From contig CAXXDW010000003.1 in NCBI GenBank assembly GCA_963665575.2, forward strand, positions 682,001-746,000: a stretch of DNA of 64,000 bases, read 5' to 3'. The notes beneath the pieces are model-generated. The model did no database searches and had not been told where the DNA came from. It was given only the letters and a program-made list of their open reading frames with translations. Of the stretch, positions 35,433-44,749 are shown one piece after another; position 1 is the first letter of the stretch; every line of letters begins with the position of its first letter. The stretch is from Rariloculus sp963665575. GTDB taxonomy: Bacteria; Pseudomonadota; Gammaproteobacteria; Steroidobacterales; Rariloculaceae. The translations under genes and the position numbers were made by a program.

Positions 35433-36088
35433 GCGCTGCTCCGGGTCAGCGGAGTCGAGCCGGAAAAGACTCTGCGCACCATCGGCTCGAAAAACTCCAG
35501 CGGCAAGCTCTCGATACCCGGATCGATGGCCACGATGTCGTATCGTTCAACGAATTCCGCGGTCCAGTCGAAATACGGGTGACCTCGCCACTTTTCGCGG
35601 GCATGGATGAAGTCGGGGTCGTCCGACTCGAAAAATCCGTGCAGGTGTATTCGCTGGAAGATTCCGTGGTGTTCGAGCATCCAGGCATTTTTTTCCGAAA
35701 CGAAAGGACGTACGAGGTCCGCGGCGAACCGTTCGTGGTTCTCGGCGCAGACGACGAATCCGATGTCATGGAACAGACCCGTTACGATCGTTTCCTCATC
35801 GTGACTGTCGCGGTACAGCAGGGTGGCCGTCTGCAGGCAGTGCTCGTAGTTGTTGATCAGGTAGCCGAACGTGGGAGCGTTTCGCGAAGCGGCGAGCAGT
35901 TCCAGCGCCTGCCGGGCGCGTTCCTCCGCAAGATATTCGGCGCGCTGCCGATTCATTATCGCCCAGTCTTCCCGCCGGTAGTCGTCAATGTTGCAATGCT
36001 CGATGTATTGCCAGTCGGTACGCAGCAGGCGATCGCGCTCTCCGGCCTTTCGCCGTACCCCTTGAGTCGTCTTCGTTCCGGTTGTCAT
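35429..36088 (-). CDS. HD-domain protein, possible diiron oxygenase (PhnZ/MIOX-like)
   Basis: A 219-aa HD-domain protein. Start at ATG 36088 with a strong GGAGGG eight bases before it. Metal-ligand candidates: His83 (YEHCLQTATLL), His107-Asp108 (GLFHDIGF), His118 and His140/141 (WMLEHHG). The small size, the single HD domain and the pattern of extra His residues resemble HD-type mixed-valent diiron oxygenases such as PhnZ more than nucleotide phosphohydrolases, but I cannot exclude a hydrolase. It is first in a cassette HD - AhpD-like - Rieske. Confidence 0.72.
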   Translation of the reverse strand: MTTGTKTTQGVRRKAGERDRLLRTDWQYIEHCNIDDYRREDWAIMNRQRAEYLAEERARQALELLAASRNAPTFGYLINNYEHCLQTATLLYRDSHDEETIVTGLFHDIGFVVCAENHERFAADLVRPFVSEKNAWMLEHHGIFQRIHLHGFFESDDPDFIHAREKWRGHPYFDWTAEFVERYDIVAIDPGIESLPLEFFEPMVRRVFSGSTPLTRSSA

Positions 36089-36283
36089 GATTCGTTCCCT
36101 CCGCACGGCCACGCGCCGCTGTTGCGCTTGGCGGGCCAGAAACCTGCGCCGCAGGAATTCGCGGTCGCAGATCCACTCTCATCCGCCCCTTGGCCCGAGC
36201 AATTTCGTCAAATGTGGCCCGATATTCTCCTCGATCGATCGATTGCGCGGACGGCGACAGCGAATTTTCGCTGTCGCGACTTG

Positions 36284-37687
36284 CTACGGCGCCGGCTCCT
36301 GGCGGTCATTGGCGACCTGTCGAAATATTCCAAAGCCCATGTAGGCAAGCAGGATCGACAGGATCGGATTGATGTAATTGAACAACGCCCACGGCGCATA
36401 CGCCAGCGGCGAAAGGCCCAGAACGCCCATGCAGAATGCCCCGGATGTCGTCCATGGGATCAACGGCGTAGTCAGAGTTGCACCTTCTTCAAGGCAACGT
36501 GACATCAGGTGATTCTCGAGTTTCTGATCCTTGTAGGATGACTTGAACAACTGCCCTCCGAAGATGATCGACAGGTAGGCTTCGCCCATGCTCATGTTGG
36601 CCACCAGGCCGGCGCCGATGGTGGCGGTCATCAGGCTGGCGGCGCGCCTCACGCGGGCCAGAATGCCGTTCATCAGCACGCGCACGAACCCGGCCCGGTC
36701 CAGCAGTCCGCCCAGCGCCAGTGCGATCAACGCCAGCGAGAGTGTCCACATCATGCTCTGGATGCCGCCGCGGCTGAGCAGCGAGTCGAGCTGCTCGTGA
36801 CCGGTGTTGGCGGCATAGCCGCCCTGGAGACTGTTCAACACGTCCACGATCGGCCGGTCCTGAACCGCCACGGCAAGAACCACGGCCGTTGCGACGCTGG
36901 CGAGCATGCTGGGTTCGGCGGGAACACGCTTCAGGCTCAGTGTCAGCAATACGAGCAGCGGCAACAGCGCCAGAGGACCGATGGCGAACTGGCCCGAGAG
37001 ACCCGCCTGGAGTTCGAGCAGTTGCTCCGGGGAAAGCGTTTGCCCGGCAAACCGCAGGCCCAGCACGGAAAACGCGATCAGGCAGATGATGTAGGTCGGG
37101 CCACTGGTGTAGAACATGGACCGAATGTGGGCGTAGATGTCCGTCTCCGCGGTCATCGCGGCGAGCACCGTCGTATCGGACACCGGGGACATCTTGTCGC
37201 CGAAGCTGGCCCCGGAAATCACCATTCCGGCGACGATGGGCAGCGGGATGCCCAGCGCCCCTCCGAGACCGATCAGTACAACGCCCGCCGTCGCGATCGT
37301 GCCCCAGGACGTCCCCGTCGCCAGCGACATGAACGTGCAAAGCAGGAGCCCGGCCGGCAGGAAGACAGCCGGATGCAGCAGATCGATACCGTAGTAGACG
37401 AGGCTTCCGATGGTCCCGCCCTCGAGCAGGGAGGCGACCAGAACGCCGATGAGCACGAATATGTAGATGGCGCCAAGACCCTTCGCGATACCGGACGTCA
37501 TCCCCGTCTTTATCGATGCGTAGTCGTGGCCGATGGCGGCCGCATTGCCCGCTATCCAGATCAGGGCCACGATCAGCAGGCTGTGCAGACTGATTCCGAA
37601 CCCAATCAGGCCGACGATCACGATGGCGACAACGCCGCCGAAGCTGAGCACCGAATGCAGTAAACCAGGCTCTCGTGGGTCTGTCAT
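36284..37687 (-). CDS. Na+/H+ antiporter, NhaC family
   Basis: A 467-aa, eleven- or twelve-helix transporter. Blocks MSLATGTSWGTIATAGVVLIGLG, MVISGASFGDKMSPVSDTTVLAA and FTSGPTYI-like MFYTSGPTYIICLIAF are NhaC signatures, with the Asp of GDKMSPVSDT likely in the transport path. It lies 195 bases upstream of the HD/AhpD/Rieske cassette in the same orientation, so it may be coexpressed. NhaC relatives include amino-acid or malate-type exchangers, so a role in substrate uptake for the cassette is possible but unproven. Confidence 0.9.
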   Translation of the reverse strand: MTDPREPGLLHSVLSFGGVVAIVIVGLIGFGISLHSLLIVALIWIAGNAAAIGHDYASIKTGMTSGIAKGLGAIYIFVLIGVLVASLLEGGTIGSLVYYGIDLLHPAVFLPAGLLLCTFMSLATGTSWGTIATAGVVLIGLGGALGIPLPIVAGMVISGASFGDKMSPVSDTTVLAAMTAETDIYAHIRSMFYTSGPTYIICLIAFSVLGLRFAGQTLSPEQLLELQAGLSGQFAIGPLALLPLLVLLTLSLKRVPAEPSMLASVATAVVLAVAVQDRPIVDVLNSLQGGYAANTGHEQLDSLLSRGGIQSMMWTLSLALIALALGGLLDRAGFVRVLMNGILARVRRAASLMTATIGAGLVANMSMGEAYLSIIFGGQLFKSSYKDQKLENHLMSRCLEEGATLTTPLIPWTTSGAFCMGVLGLSPLAYAPWALFNYINPILSILLAYMGFGIFRQVANDRQEPAP

Positions 37688-37750
37688 CCGTTTGTCTCAG
37701 AGAGAGGTTGAATGGAACGTTGCTCCGGTGACCATTCGTCAACGCTTCCG

Positions 37751-38209
37751 TTACTCATGTACTCCCTGAAGTCTTCCGGGGTCATCGCCGCCTGTTTGCT
37801 CGAGCACGACTTGCAGCGTATCGCGTGCCGAGCGGATCGGAATACCTTCGACATGCCCGAGGGCGAGCAAATCTTTCTTGTCGCCTGACACTACCAGATC
37901 GACAGCGCCGGCTACGGCTGCCGCCAGAATTGGATCATCGTTGGGATCGGGAGATCGATTCACCACGGGAACGTCTTCAAGCACGGTTGCGCGAAGACGT
38001 AGCGCGGCAACCATCCGGTCCGCTTCATTCCGATCGACGTAGGCACGGATTCTCGGGCGAGCGAGAACGTCGACTACCTCTTCCAGTTGCGCGGCAGAAG
38101 TGACGATTTCGATGTCGCCCCGCAACCAGGCTTGATAGAGTTGATCGGGCGGAGTGCCCTTGGTGATGAGCGCACTGACAAGAATGTTGGTGTCAATGAC
38201 GACCCGCAC
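37751..38209 (-). CDS. PIN-domain toxin
   Basis: A 152-aa PIN ribonuclease-type toxin: MRVVIDTNILVSAL with the first acidic residue Asp6, an acidic patch in PDPNDDPILAAAV, and SGDKKDLLAL with further Asp. The protein overlaps the upstream antitoxin gene by 17 bases, the usual toxin-antitoxin arrangement. The C-terminal end (GGDDPGRLQGVHE) is an extension beyond the usual core. Target RNA unknown. Confidence 0.88.
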   Translation of the reverse strand: MRVVIDTNILVSALITKGTPPDQLYQAWLRGDIEIVTSAAQLEEVVDVLARPRIRAYVDRNEADRMVAALRLRATVLEDVPVVNRSPDPNDDPILAAAVAGAVDLVVSGDKKDLLALGHVEGIPIRSARDTLQVVLEQTGGDDPGRLQGVHE

Positions 38210-38546
38210 GCGCGGAATTCACTTCGTCGTCGATGATGGCCATGATTTCTTGCTGGTCGAACTCGCCAACGCGTTCCTTTACACGACCGATGGCGGCCAC
38301 GGAACTGAGGATCGTGAGAACAGCGGAGCCGACATCCTCGGAGTCAGGGCACGGCAAATCCGGGTCGAGTGCGGCAATTCGAGAAGCCTCAAGGTGAGCG
38401 AGACTCCTGGCCATGCGCTTGCTCATGCGCAATTCAACCGTCACTTCGCTATCCGGATCGGATGGTGAAGCCAAGTGGACGACCCAGCGGTTTGGCGATG
38501 GGTGGGATACAGTTGCCATGGCAGGCGCATATGCTGCAAGGATCAT
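38193..38546 (-). CDS. Putative antitoxin of the PIN-domain pair
   Basis: A 117-aa protein encoded directly upstream of, and overlapping, the PIN toxin gene. RMSKRMARSLAHLEASRIAALD may be the DNA-binding part; the Asp/Glu-rich C-terminal half (VKERVGEFDQQEIMAIIDDEVN) would wrap the toxin. No standard AbrB or Phd motif was recognised. Met10 (38519) is an alternative start. Antitoxin role comes from position. Confidence 0.65.
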   Translation of the reverse strand: MILAAYAPAMATVSHPSPNRWVVHLASPSDPDSEVTVELRMSKRMARSLAHLEASRIAALDPDLPCPDSEDVGSAVLTILSSVAAIGRVKERVGEFDQQEIMAIIDDEVNSARAGRH

Positions 38547-38795
38547 CCGAGCGTAGATGCCGAGGGCGAGCGGGTCAAGGCAGATTTCCGGGCGCGCGAG
38601 ACAGTATTGCCGCGTATCTGGTTTCCTGCTCCAATTGCTGGAAATAAGAGCGTATCCGAAAGATCAGGATTTCGATTTGGTATCGAGGCAAGACACCAGA
38701 TGTCCAGCGTGCCACCGCTAACGGGTAGCAGACTGACAGCATGGGGCCCGCGTAAGCCATGAGCCCGGCACCGGGCACGATCCAGAGGAAAGACC

Positions 38796-40091
38796 ATGAC
38801 TACGACTCCGAATCGCTACACCCCCCGGCGACTATTCCGCGAACAAACGCAGCCGCTCCGCTTGCTGTTAGCCGCCGTAACTGCACTTGCGCTGCCGCTG
38901 GCAGCGATCGCAGGCGCCGTACCACGCGCGACGCCCGAGGAAGTGGGCCTGTCGTCGGAGCGGCTCGGGCGCATCACCGAAGTCGCGCGCCGGCACATCG
39001 AAGCCGGTGACGTGTCGGGCGTCGTGACACTGGTGGCGCGGCGTGGCCACATCGCGCACTTCGAAGCACAGGGATTTCTCGATATCGAGTCGCAGACGCC
39101 GCTGCCGACCGACGCGATCTTCCGGCTCGCGTCGATGTCGAAACCGATCACCGCGGTGGCGATCATGATGCTCGTCGAGCAGGGCGAGATCCGGCTCGAC
39201 GATCCCGTTTCGCGGTTTATTCCCGAGTTTGCGAACTCGGACAAGGTCGCCGTGCCGCGACCGGGCGGCGAGGACGGCGAGTTCGATCTCGTCACCGCCA
39301 ATCGCCCGATCACCGTGCGCGACCTGCTTACCCACGGTTCCGGGCTCGTCAGCGGCGGGCTCGGCGCACGGGCCGCCAACGAGATCGCGCCGCGCACGGA
39401 GCGCGACACGCTCGCAAGCTGGATCCCGAAGCTTGCCTCCGTACCGCTCGACTTTCAGCCGGGCACGCTGTGGCGCTACAGCGGCCTTGCGGGTTTCGAC
39501 GTCATGAGCCGGATCGTCGAGGTCGTTTCCGGCCAGAATTACGACGACTTCCTCGACGAGCATCTCCTCGGGCCGCTCGGCATGCCCGATACGGGGTTCT
39601 GGTTCGACGGCGAGCAGGCAGAGCGCGTACCGACCTATTACTCGCGCACCCCCGAGGGCCTGACCCGGACGCCGCGCCCACTCAATCGCATCTATCTCTC
39701 AGGCGCCGGCGGCATGGCGAGTTCGGCGGAGGATTACCTGCAGTTCGCCCAGATGCTGCTTAACGGCGGCGAACTCAACGGCAGGCGTTTCCTCGGCACG
39801 CGGACGGTCGAGTTCATGACGGCCAATCACACCGGCGACATGGTCAACGGCCAGTTCGGCCGGCCCGCCCACGGCATGGGATTCGGGCTCAGCATGCAGA
39901 TTGTCGACGATCCCGTGGCAGCGCGGCTGGCCGTGTCGAAGGGCGCCTATGGCTGGGCCGGGGGCACGGGCGTGAGCTTCTGGATCGAGCCCGCCGAAGA
40001 CATGATCACGCTCTACATGGTGCAGGGCGGATCGGGCGGCCAACTCAGGCGAGCGTTCGAGAACGCGGTGCGTCAGGCCATCATCGACTGA
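38796..40091 (+). CDS. Serine hydrolase, beta-lactamase/D-Ala-D-Ala carboxypeptidase-like family
   Basis: A 431-aa exported hydrolase of the class C beta-lactamase-like superfamily. Signal segment LRLLLAAVTALALPLAAIAG, then the catalytic Ser113-x-x-Lys116 (FRLASMSKPITA) and a Tyr in WRYSGLAGFD at the YxN position (here YSG), plus HGSGLVSG and PNGTGG-like GWAGGTGVSFW. Many relatives are esterases or peptidases, not antibiotic-resistance enzymes. The gene stands alone between the toxin pair and the acyl-activating fusion. Confidence 0.88.
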   Translation: MTTTPNRYTPRRLFREQTQPLRLLLAAVTALALPLAAIAGAVPRATPEEVGLSSERLGRITEVARRHIEAGDVSGVVTLVARRGHIAHFEAQGFLDIESQTPLPTDAIFRLASMSKPITAVAIMMLVEQGEIRLDDPVSRFIPEFANSDKVAVPRPGGEDGEFDLVTANRPITVRDLLTHGSGLVSGGLGARAANEIAPRTERDTLASWIPKLASVPLDFQPGTLWRYSGLAGFDVMSRIVEVVSGQNYDDFLDEHLLGPLGMPDTGFWFDGEQAERVPTYYSRTPEGLTRTPRPLNRIYLSGAGGMASSAEDYLQFAQMLLNGGELNGRRFLGTRTVEFMTANHTGDMVNGQFGRPAHGMGFGLSMQIVDDPVAARLAVSKGAYGWAGGTGVSFWIEPAEDMITLYMVQGGSGGQLRRAFENAVRQAIID

Positions 40092-40218
40092 CGGGCGTAC
40101 CCAAAGACGCGCCCGGCCGTGCCCACGCCGCGACCGGCAGACTGCGGGGCTCGCCCGGGAGCAGCAGCGCCGGATCGAACGGCGACAGCCTGTGTCCTCG
40201 CCGTGAGGCACCACGCGC

Positions 40219-42954
40219 CTACCCGCGCCGCTCCTCATCGAGCAGCCGCGCGACTTCCTGCTGCAATCCGTTCGCGATCCGTTCTGCTTCCGACTCGCCT
40301 TTGCCGCTCTGCCCGAGTTCGGCCACGGTGACCGGCCGGCCGAACACGACCTCGACCCGGCCGAACCGGGGCAGGCGCCGATGCCGCGGCCAGACTTCGT
40401 AGGCACCCGCGATGGCGGTCGGCACGACCTGAGCGTCCGGGGCGGCTTCGAGCATCACGCCGATGCCCTGCTGGAAGTTCTGCAGCTCACCCGAGTGTGA
40501 GCGGCGCCCCTCGGGAAACCAGACGACCGACTGACCGGCGGCAAGCACGGCCCGCCCGGTCCGGATTGCGCCCGCAAGGTCCTGATCCGGATCGACGGCA
40601 AACACCCGCGTCGCCCGGCTCACGAGACGCTGCAGGGAACCGGCGAACATGATGCCGACCCAGGCGGCCCAGTGGGTATCGCGCAGCACGCGGCCCGGCA
40701 GCGCGGCGGCGATCGCCGCAGGATCGAGAAAGCTCACATGGTTCGCGGCGATGACGCACGGCGTTCCGCTGCCCGGCAGGTGTTCGCGGCCGCGCACGCG
40801 CAGCCGGAACAACGTTCGCATCAGCAGTCTGTCCATGGCGAACAACAAGGCGCCGAGAGCCCGCAGGAAGATGTTCGGCCGCTCGACTTCGGGCAGGTCC
40901 GACTCCGCCTCGCCCGAGGGCTTCGCTTCGACCGCGGGCGCCGTTCGAACCTGCTCGAGCAGGTCGCGTATCGAAAGGATCTGCGCGACGGCTTCTCCGC
41001 TGAGTGCGATGCCGAAGCGGCGTTCGATCTCGAGCGTCATCGTGACCCATTGGAGCGAATCGACCTTGAGGTCGAGCTGCGGGCTCGTATCGAGGGACAG
41101 CGTCTCGTCGGGATAGCGTTCGCCGAGCCAGCGCCAGACGTCTCCCGTGATGCCGGACTCGATCAGGCGCTTGTCGTCATCGCTGAGCGGTGCTGACGCC
41201 GGCACCCGCTCGCGCACGTTAGCACCGGCGTAAATCCCGGGCAGTAGGTGGCGCTTGAGCTTGCCGAGCGACGTTCTGGGCAACGCCTCGCGCGTGAGCC
41301 GGTAGTCGCCGATGCGCTTGTAGGCGGGCAGACTCATCGACAACCGTTCGATATCGTCGCGCACGAGTTCGGCTTGCCTTAGCGCACCTCGCTGGCGCAT
41401 CGCGTCCTCGTCCGGCACCGCGAGCGCCACGAGTTCGCCCTCGTTGTCGAGGATCGCGATCTCGCCCAGCAGGGACGACGTCGCATACACGGCCTCGACC
41501 TCGTCGGGAAACACGTTCTTGCCGTCGGGCAGGACGATAACTTCCTTGTTTCGGCCGGCGATATGCAGAAAGCCGCCGGTATCGCACCAGCCGAGGTCGC
41601 CCGTGCGAAACCAGCCGTCCTCGGTGAATACCGCGCGGGTCGCCTCCGGATTGTTCCAGTAACCTGCGAAGACGTTGGGTCCCCGGACGAGAATCTCGCC
41701 GTGCGCCTGACCGGCTACGGGCTCGATCCGCAGTTCCACGCCCGGAAGCGGCTGCCCTTCGGTCCCGAGCCTGCGCTTGCGGCGGTGGTTGAAGGTCACG
41801 ACGGGGGACGTCTCGGTGAGCCCGTAACCGGTCAGCACCGTCCAGCCGAGACCTTCGAGCTTGCGGGCAAGTTCGCCGTCGAGTTTCGCGCCGCCGCAGC
41901 CGAGCATTGAAAGATGAGCACCGATGGCCTTGTGAAGCGGTCGGAAGAAGAGCTTGCCGAGCCTTAGCCCCGTGGCACGGCGGGCGGCCACACTCACGGC
42001 CATGAGGATCGCAAAGATCCGCGCCGCACGCCCGCCGCGGCCCGCGACGCGCGCCTCGATCGCGCTGCAGAGCGCCGCGCACAGGGCAGGCACCGCGAGC
42101 AGTGCTGTCGCCCGGGCTTCGGTCGTTGCACGCGTAAGCTCGGGACCCGAGACACCGGAGGGCAATACGACCACGGCACCGCTGCCGAGCACACTGAGCA
42201 GGCCCACGGTAAACGGATAGCTGTGATGGAACGGCAACGGGACCGCGACCCGATCGCTCGCACGGATGAGCCTCGCGCGCAGCAGCGCGTTCACGTTCGA
42301 GGCGAGATTGCCGTGCGTGAGCGGCACGGCCTTCGGCGTTCCGGTGGTCCCCGAGGTGTAGAGCAGCGAAGCGACCTGACCGGCCTCGACCGGGGGTTTA
42401 TCGGCGTCGCCGGAGGGTAAACCGGTCGGCGCGGCGTCGTTATCTGACGCATTACCGCCCTCTTCCGCCGCCGAACCGTCCCGAACGGCCGCACTGCCGG
42501 CCTGCGCGAGGCTGTGCAAACTGCGCGCGTCGGATTCTGCGCCGTCGAGCAGAACGAACTCGATTTCGGGAACGCCGTCCGCCTCGTCGAGTTCCGCCGC
42601 GTGACTCGCGGTTGTCACCACGAGTTTCGCGCCGCGGTGGTTCAGGATAGCGGCGATGTCATCGGGCCGATACTGATCGTCGGCCGGAATCGCGGTCGAG
42701 CCGTTTTCGACAGTGCCGAACCAGGCGGCGACCCACGCGGCGCTGTTCGGACCCCAGAGCAGGACCGTGTCGCCGGGCCCGATCCCTCGCCGACGCAACC
42801 CGGCCGCGACCCGGCGGATGTCCCGATAGAGGGCGTCGTAGGAGAGCGTGTCCGGACTGCCGGATCCGAACGCGATGATCGCGGGCGCGCCGCCGCGCCC
42901 GGGAAACGTCGCGACGAGTTCCCTGAGTGTCCTGAAGTCAGCCGTGTCCGCCAC
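40219..42954 (-). CDS. Tripartite fusion: AMP-dependent acyl ligase, ACP-like domain, PlsC acyltransferase
   Basis: A 911-aa enzyme. Residues about 10-560 form an acyl-activating domain (LLYTSGTTGTPKAVPLTHG for ATP binding, GYGLTETSPVV, GWFRTGDLG, and GRNKEVIVLPDGKNV). About 600-690 is a carrier domain with the phosphopantetheine Ser in LDLKVDSLQWV. About 710-911 is a PlsC-type acyltransferase with NHVSFLDP (HX4D) and FPEGRRSHSG. It could load a fatty acid onto its own carrier and pass it to a lysophospholipid or glycerol phosphate. Domain edges are approximate. A Gly/Asp/Pro-rich stretch (about 160-190) interrupts the ligase domain. Confidence 0.87.
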   Translation of the reverse strand: MADTADFRTLRELVATFPGRGGAPAIIAFGSGSPDTLSYDALYRDIRRVAAGLRRRGIGPGDTVLLWGPNSAAWVAAWFGTVENGSTAIPADDQYRPDDIAAILNHRGAKLVVTTASHAAELDEADGVPEIEFVLLDGAESDARSLHSLAQAGSAAVRDGSAAEEGGNASDNDAAPTGLPSGDADKPPVEAGQVASLLYTSGTTGTPKAVPLTHGNLASNVNALLRARLIRASDRVAVPLPFHHSYPFTVGLLSVLGSGAVVVLPSGVSGPELTRATTEARATALLAVPALCAALCSAIEARVAGRGGRAARIFAILMAVSVAARRATGLRLGKLFFRPLHKAIGAHLSMLGCGGAKLDGELARKLEGLGWTVLTGYGLTETSPVVTFNHRRKRRLGTEGQPLPGVELRIEPVAGQAHGEILVRGPNVFAGYWNNPEATRAVFTEDGWFRTGDLGWCDTGGFLHIAGRNKEVIVLPDGKNVFPDEVEAVYATSSLLGEIAILDNEGELVALAVPDEDAMRQRGALRQAELVRDDIERLSMSLPAYKRIGDYRLTREALPRTSLGKLKRHLLPGIYAGANVRERVPASAPLSDDDKRLIESGITGDVWRWLGERYPDETLSLDTSPQLDLKVDSLQWVTMTLEIERRFGIALSGEAVAQILSIRDLLEQVRTAPAVEAKPSGEAESDLPEVERPNIFLRALGALLFAMDRLLMRTLFRLRVRGREHLPGSGTPCVIAANHVSFLDPAAIAAALPGRVLRDTHWAAWVGIMFAGSLQRLVSRATRVFAVDPDQDLAGAIRTGRAVLAAGQSVVWFPEGRRSHSGELQNFQQGIGVMLEAAPDAQVVPTAIAGAYEVWPRHRRLPRFGRVEVVFGRPVTVAELGQSGKGESEAERIANGLQQEVARLLDEERRG

Positions 42955-42971
42955 GCCGCGCCAGATCGTTC

Positions 42972-44333
42972 TCAGCCGGCAGCGCCGGCGCCGGGGTCCT
43001 TGACCCTACCGGGATCGGCTCCGGCAGCGGCGCCGTCATCGGTGTCGGCATTGTCGCCCGCGTCAGCGTCTGCGTCGGCGTTGGCGTTGGCGTTGGCGTC
43101 GACGTTGGCGTTGGCGTTGGCGTCGACGTTGGCGTTGGCGCCCACGTCGATGTTGTCGCGCGCATCGGAGTCAGCATTCATGTCGCTGTTGTCGCGCCGA
43201 TCGGCGTCGTCGCCCGTTCCGGCACTGCCGGAAACTGCTTCGGTATCGCCGGTACCGGCGTCCGCCGCGGCAACCGCGAGTGCCGGCTCTTCCTCGAACT
43301 CCTCCGCGGCCATCGCCCACACGCTCAGGAAGAACGCCGCGATGATCGGCCCGATCACAACGCCCGCGAGCCCAAACGCGGCGAGCCCGCCCAGCGTCGA
43401 CAACAGGATCAGGTAATCGGGCATGCGCGTATCGCGGCCGACGAGGACCGGACGCAGCAGGTTGTCGACGAGCCCGATGATGAACACCCCGACCGCGATC
43501 AGGACGATGCCGCCGACGAGATTCCCGCCAGCGATCAGCACGATTGCCGCCGGTATCCAGACCAGAGCCGGCCCGACTGCCGGGACGATGCTGAGCAGCG
43601 CCATGAGGACGCCCCAGAGCACGGGCGCGCCGATGCCGAGCACCGCAAACGCGGCGCCGCCGATCGCTCCCTGGACTACCCCGACGACGAAGGTGCCCTT
43701 GATGGTCGCGCGCGAGACCTCCGCGAACCTCGCAAGCAGGTGCCGTTCTCGCTCGTCGCCGAGCGGCAGTGCGTGCACGACACCGTCGAGAATCCGCCGG
43801 CCGTCGCGCAGAAAGAAGAACAGCAGATAGCTCATCAGAAAGAAGTACACGGTCACGCGGACCGTGTCCTGGCCGATCGCCAATGCCTGCGTTGCGATGA
43901 ACTGGCTGGCCTGGATGGCGCCCGCCGAAAGTTGCTCCTGCAGGCGCTCCGGATCGACACCCAGCGACTGGAGCAGCGACAGGACGAGCGGCACGTTCTG
44001 CTCGACGAATCGGTACACCGCGGCCGGATCGACTTCGCCGTCGGCGAGGCGGTCGTAGAGCCCGGCGGCCTCCGTCGTCACCGCAGCGATGACGCCGGCG
44101 AGCGGCAGGATGACGACGACGAGCACGAGCAGCATGCTGGCCGCCGCAGCGAGCGACTTGCGTCCGCCGAGTCTCTGCTCGATACGGCCGTGAACCGGAA
44201 AGACGACGATCCCGAGCGCAACGGCCCAGAAAACGGGCTGCAAGAAACCGCTTACCAGCCAGACAAATGCAATCGTGACGACGACGAGCAGCGCAACGAA
44301 GAACGTCCGGTCAATCGTGTCGTTGCTCAGCAT
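42972..44333 (-). CDS. AI-2E/PerM-family permease with low-complexity acidic tail
   Basis: A 453-aa membrane protein of the AI-2E exporter (DUF20/PerM) family: ALGIVVFPVHGRIEQRL near the front, LSIVPAVGPALVWIPAAIVLI and GLVDNLLRPVLVG in the C-terminal half. Transmembrane part ends at about residue 345. The remaining about 100 residues are a Asp/Ala/Asn-rich tail with repeats of VDANANAN and ADADAD, coded by short tandem repeats at about 43063-43145. It follows the acyl-ligase gene's start in the same orientation by 17 bases and may be in one unit with it. Transport substrate unknown. Confidence 0.88.
   Translation of the reverse strand: MLSNDTIDRTFFVALLVVVTIAFVWLVSGFLQPVFWAVALGIVVFPVHGRIEQRLGGRKSLAAAASMLLVLVVVILPLAGVIAAVTTEAAGLYDRLADGEVDPAAVYRFVEQNVPLVLSLLQSLGVDPERLQEQLSAGAIQASQFIATQALAIGQDTVRVTVYFFLMSYLLFFFLRDGRRILDGVVHALPLGDERERHLLARFAEVSRATIKGTFVVGVVQGAIGGAAFAVLGIGAPVLWGVLMALLSIVPAVGPALVWIPAAIVLIAGGNLVGGIVLIAVGVFIIGLVDNLLRPVLVGRDTRMPDYLILLSTLGGLAAFGLAGVVIGPIIAAFFLSVWAMAAEEFEEEPALAVAAADAGTGDTEAVSGSAGTGDDADRRDNSDMNADSDARDNIDVGANANVDANANANVDANANANADADADAGDNADTDDGAAAGADPGRVKDPGAGAAG
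43063..43145. repeat. Tandem GTTGGC-type repeat inside the permease gene
   Basis: A six-base unit (GTTGGC, sometimes GTCGAC or GTCGGC) recurs, with a nearly perfect 24-base higher repeat about twice. It codes the VDANANAN tail on the minus strand. Repeats of this kind vary in copy number by slippage; all units are multiples of three, so changes keep frame. Confidence 0.75.
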
Positions 44334-44749
44334 TGCCGGCCGCCCTGGTCACAAGTTTCCGCCATTCGTGTCGCGATTGTAGCGCGGGCCAGCGCAGCAC
44401 AGCAGAGCGGGACGCAGTGCTACGCCGCCTTGCCGGCCGATCAGCCGTCTACCGCGAGTCGGGTTTGCGCCCCGGTCAGCCCGCAGATTTCACCAAGGGC
44501 CGCGATGATCGCGCGGGACCGGGCGTACAGGCGCGTGCTCGCGACCGGAACCATAGCGGGTCCATGGTGTAGCGATACCGCCCGCTGTCCGACCTCGCCT
44601 GTGGACATGGCACGCGACCCCGGTATGCTTGACGTTTCGCAGTCATCCGCGAGCAGCGCAACAGTCAGCCCGACGCAAGGGTTCCGCGTCGCACCCGCAA
44701 GCGCAGCGCGACTCGTGCCGCGCAACCGACCAGGGTCAGGGAGTCGAAC
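44334..44749. other. Divergent intergenic region
   Basis: About 416 bases between the permease and the gamma-glutamyltransferase homologue. Open frames here lack any family features. No promoter, repeat or RNA was recognised with confidence. Confidence 0.5.

Noticed and set aside
40092..40218. Gap between the serine hydrolase and the acyl-ligase fusion examined for a terminator or small RNA
   Set aside because: No stem with T-run or RNA-like structure was found.
43063..43145. Tandem repeat considered as a CRISPR-like array
   Set aside because: Units are short and contiguous, without spacers, and in frame inside a gene.
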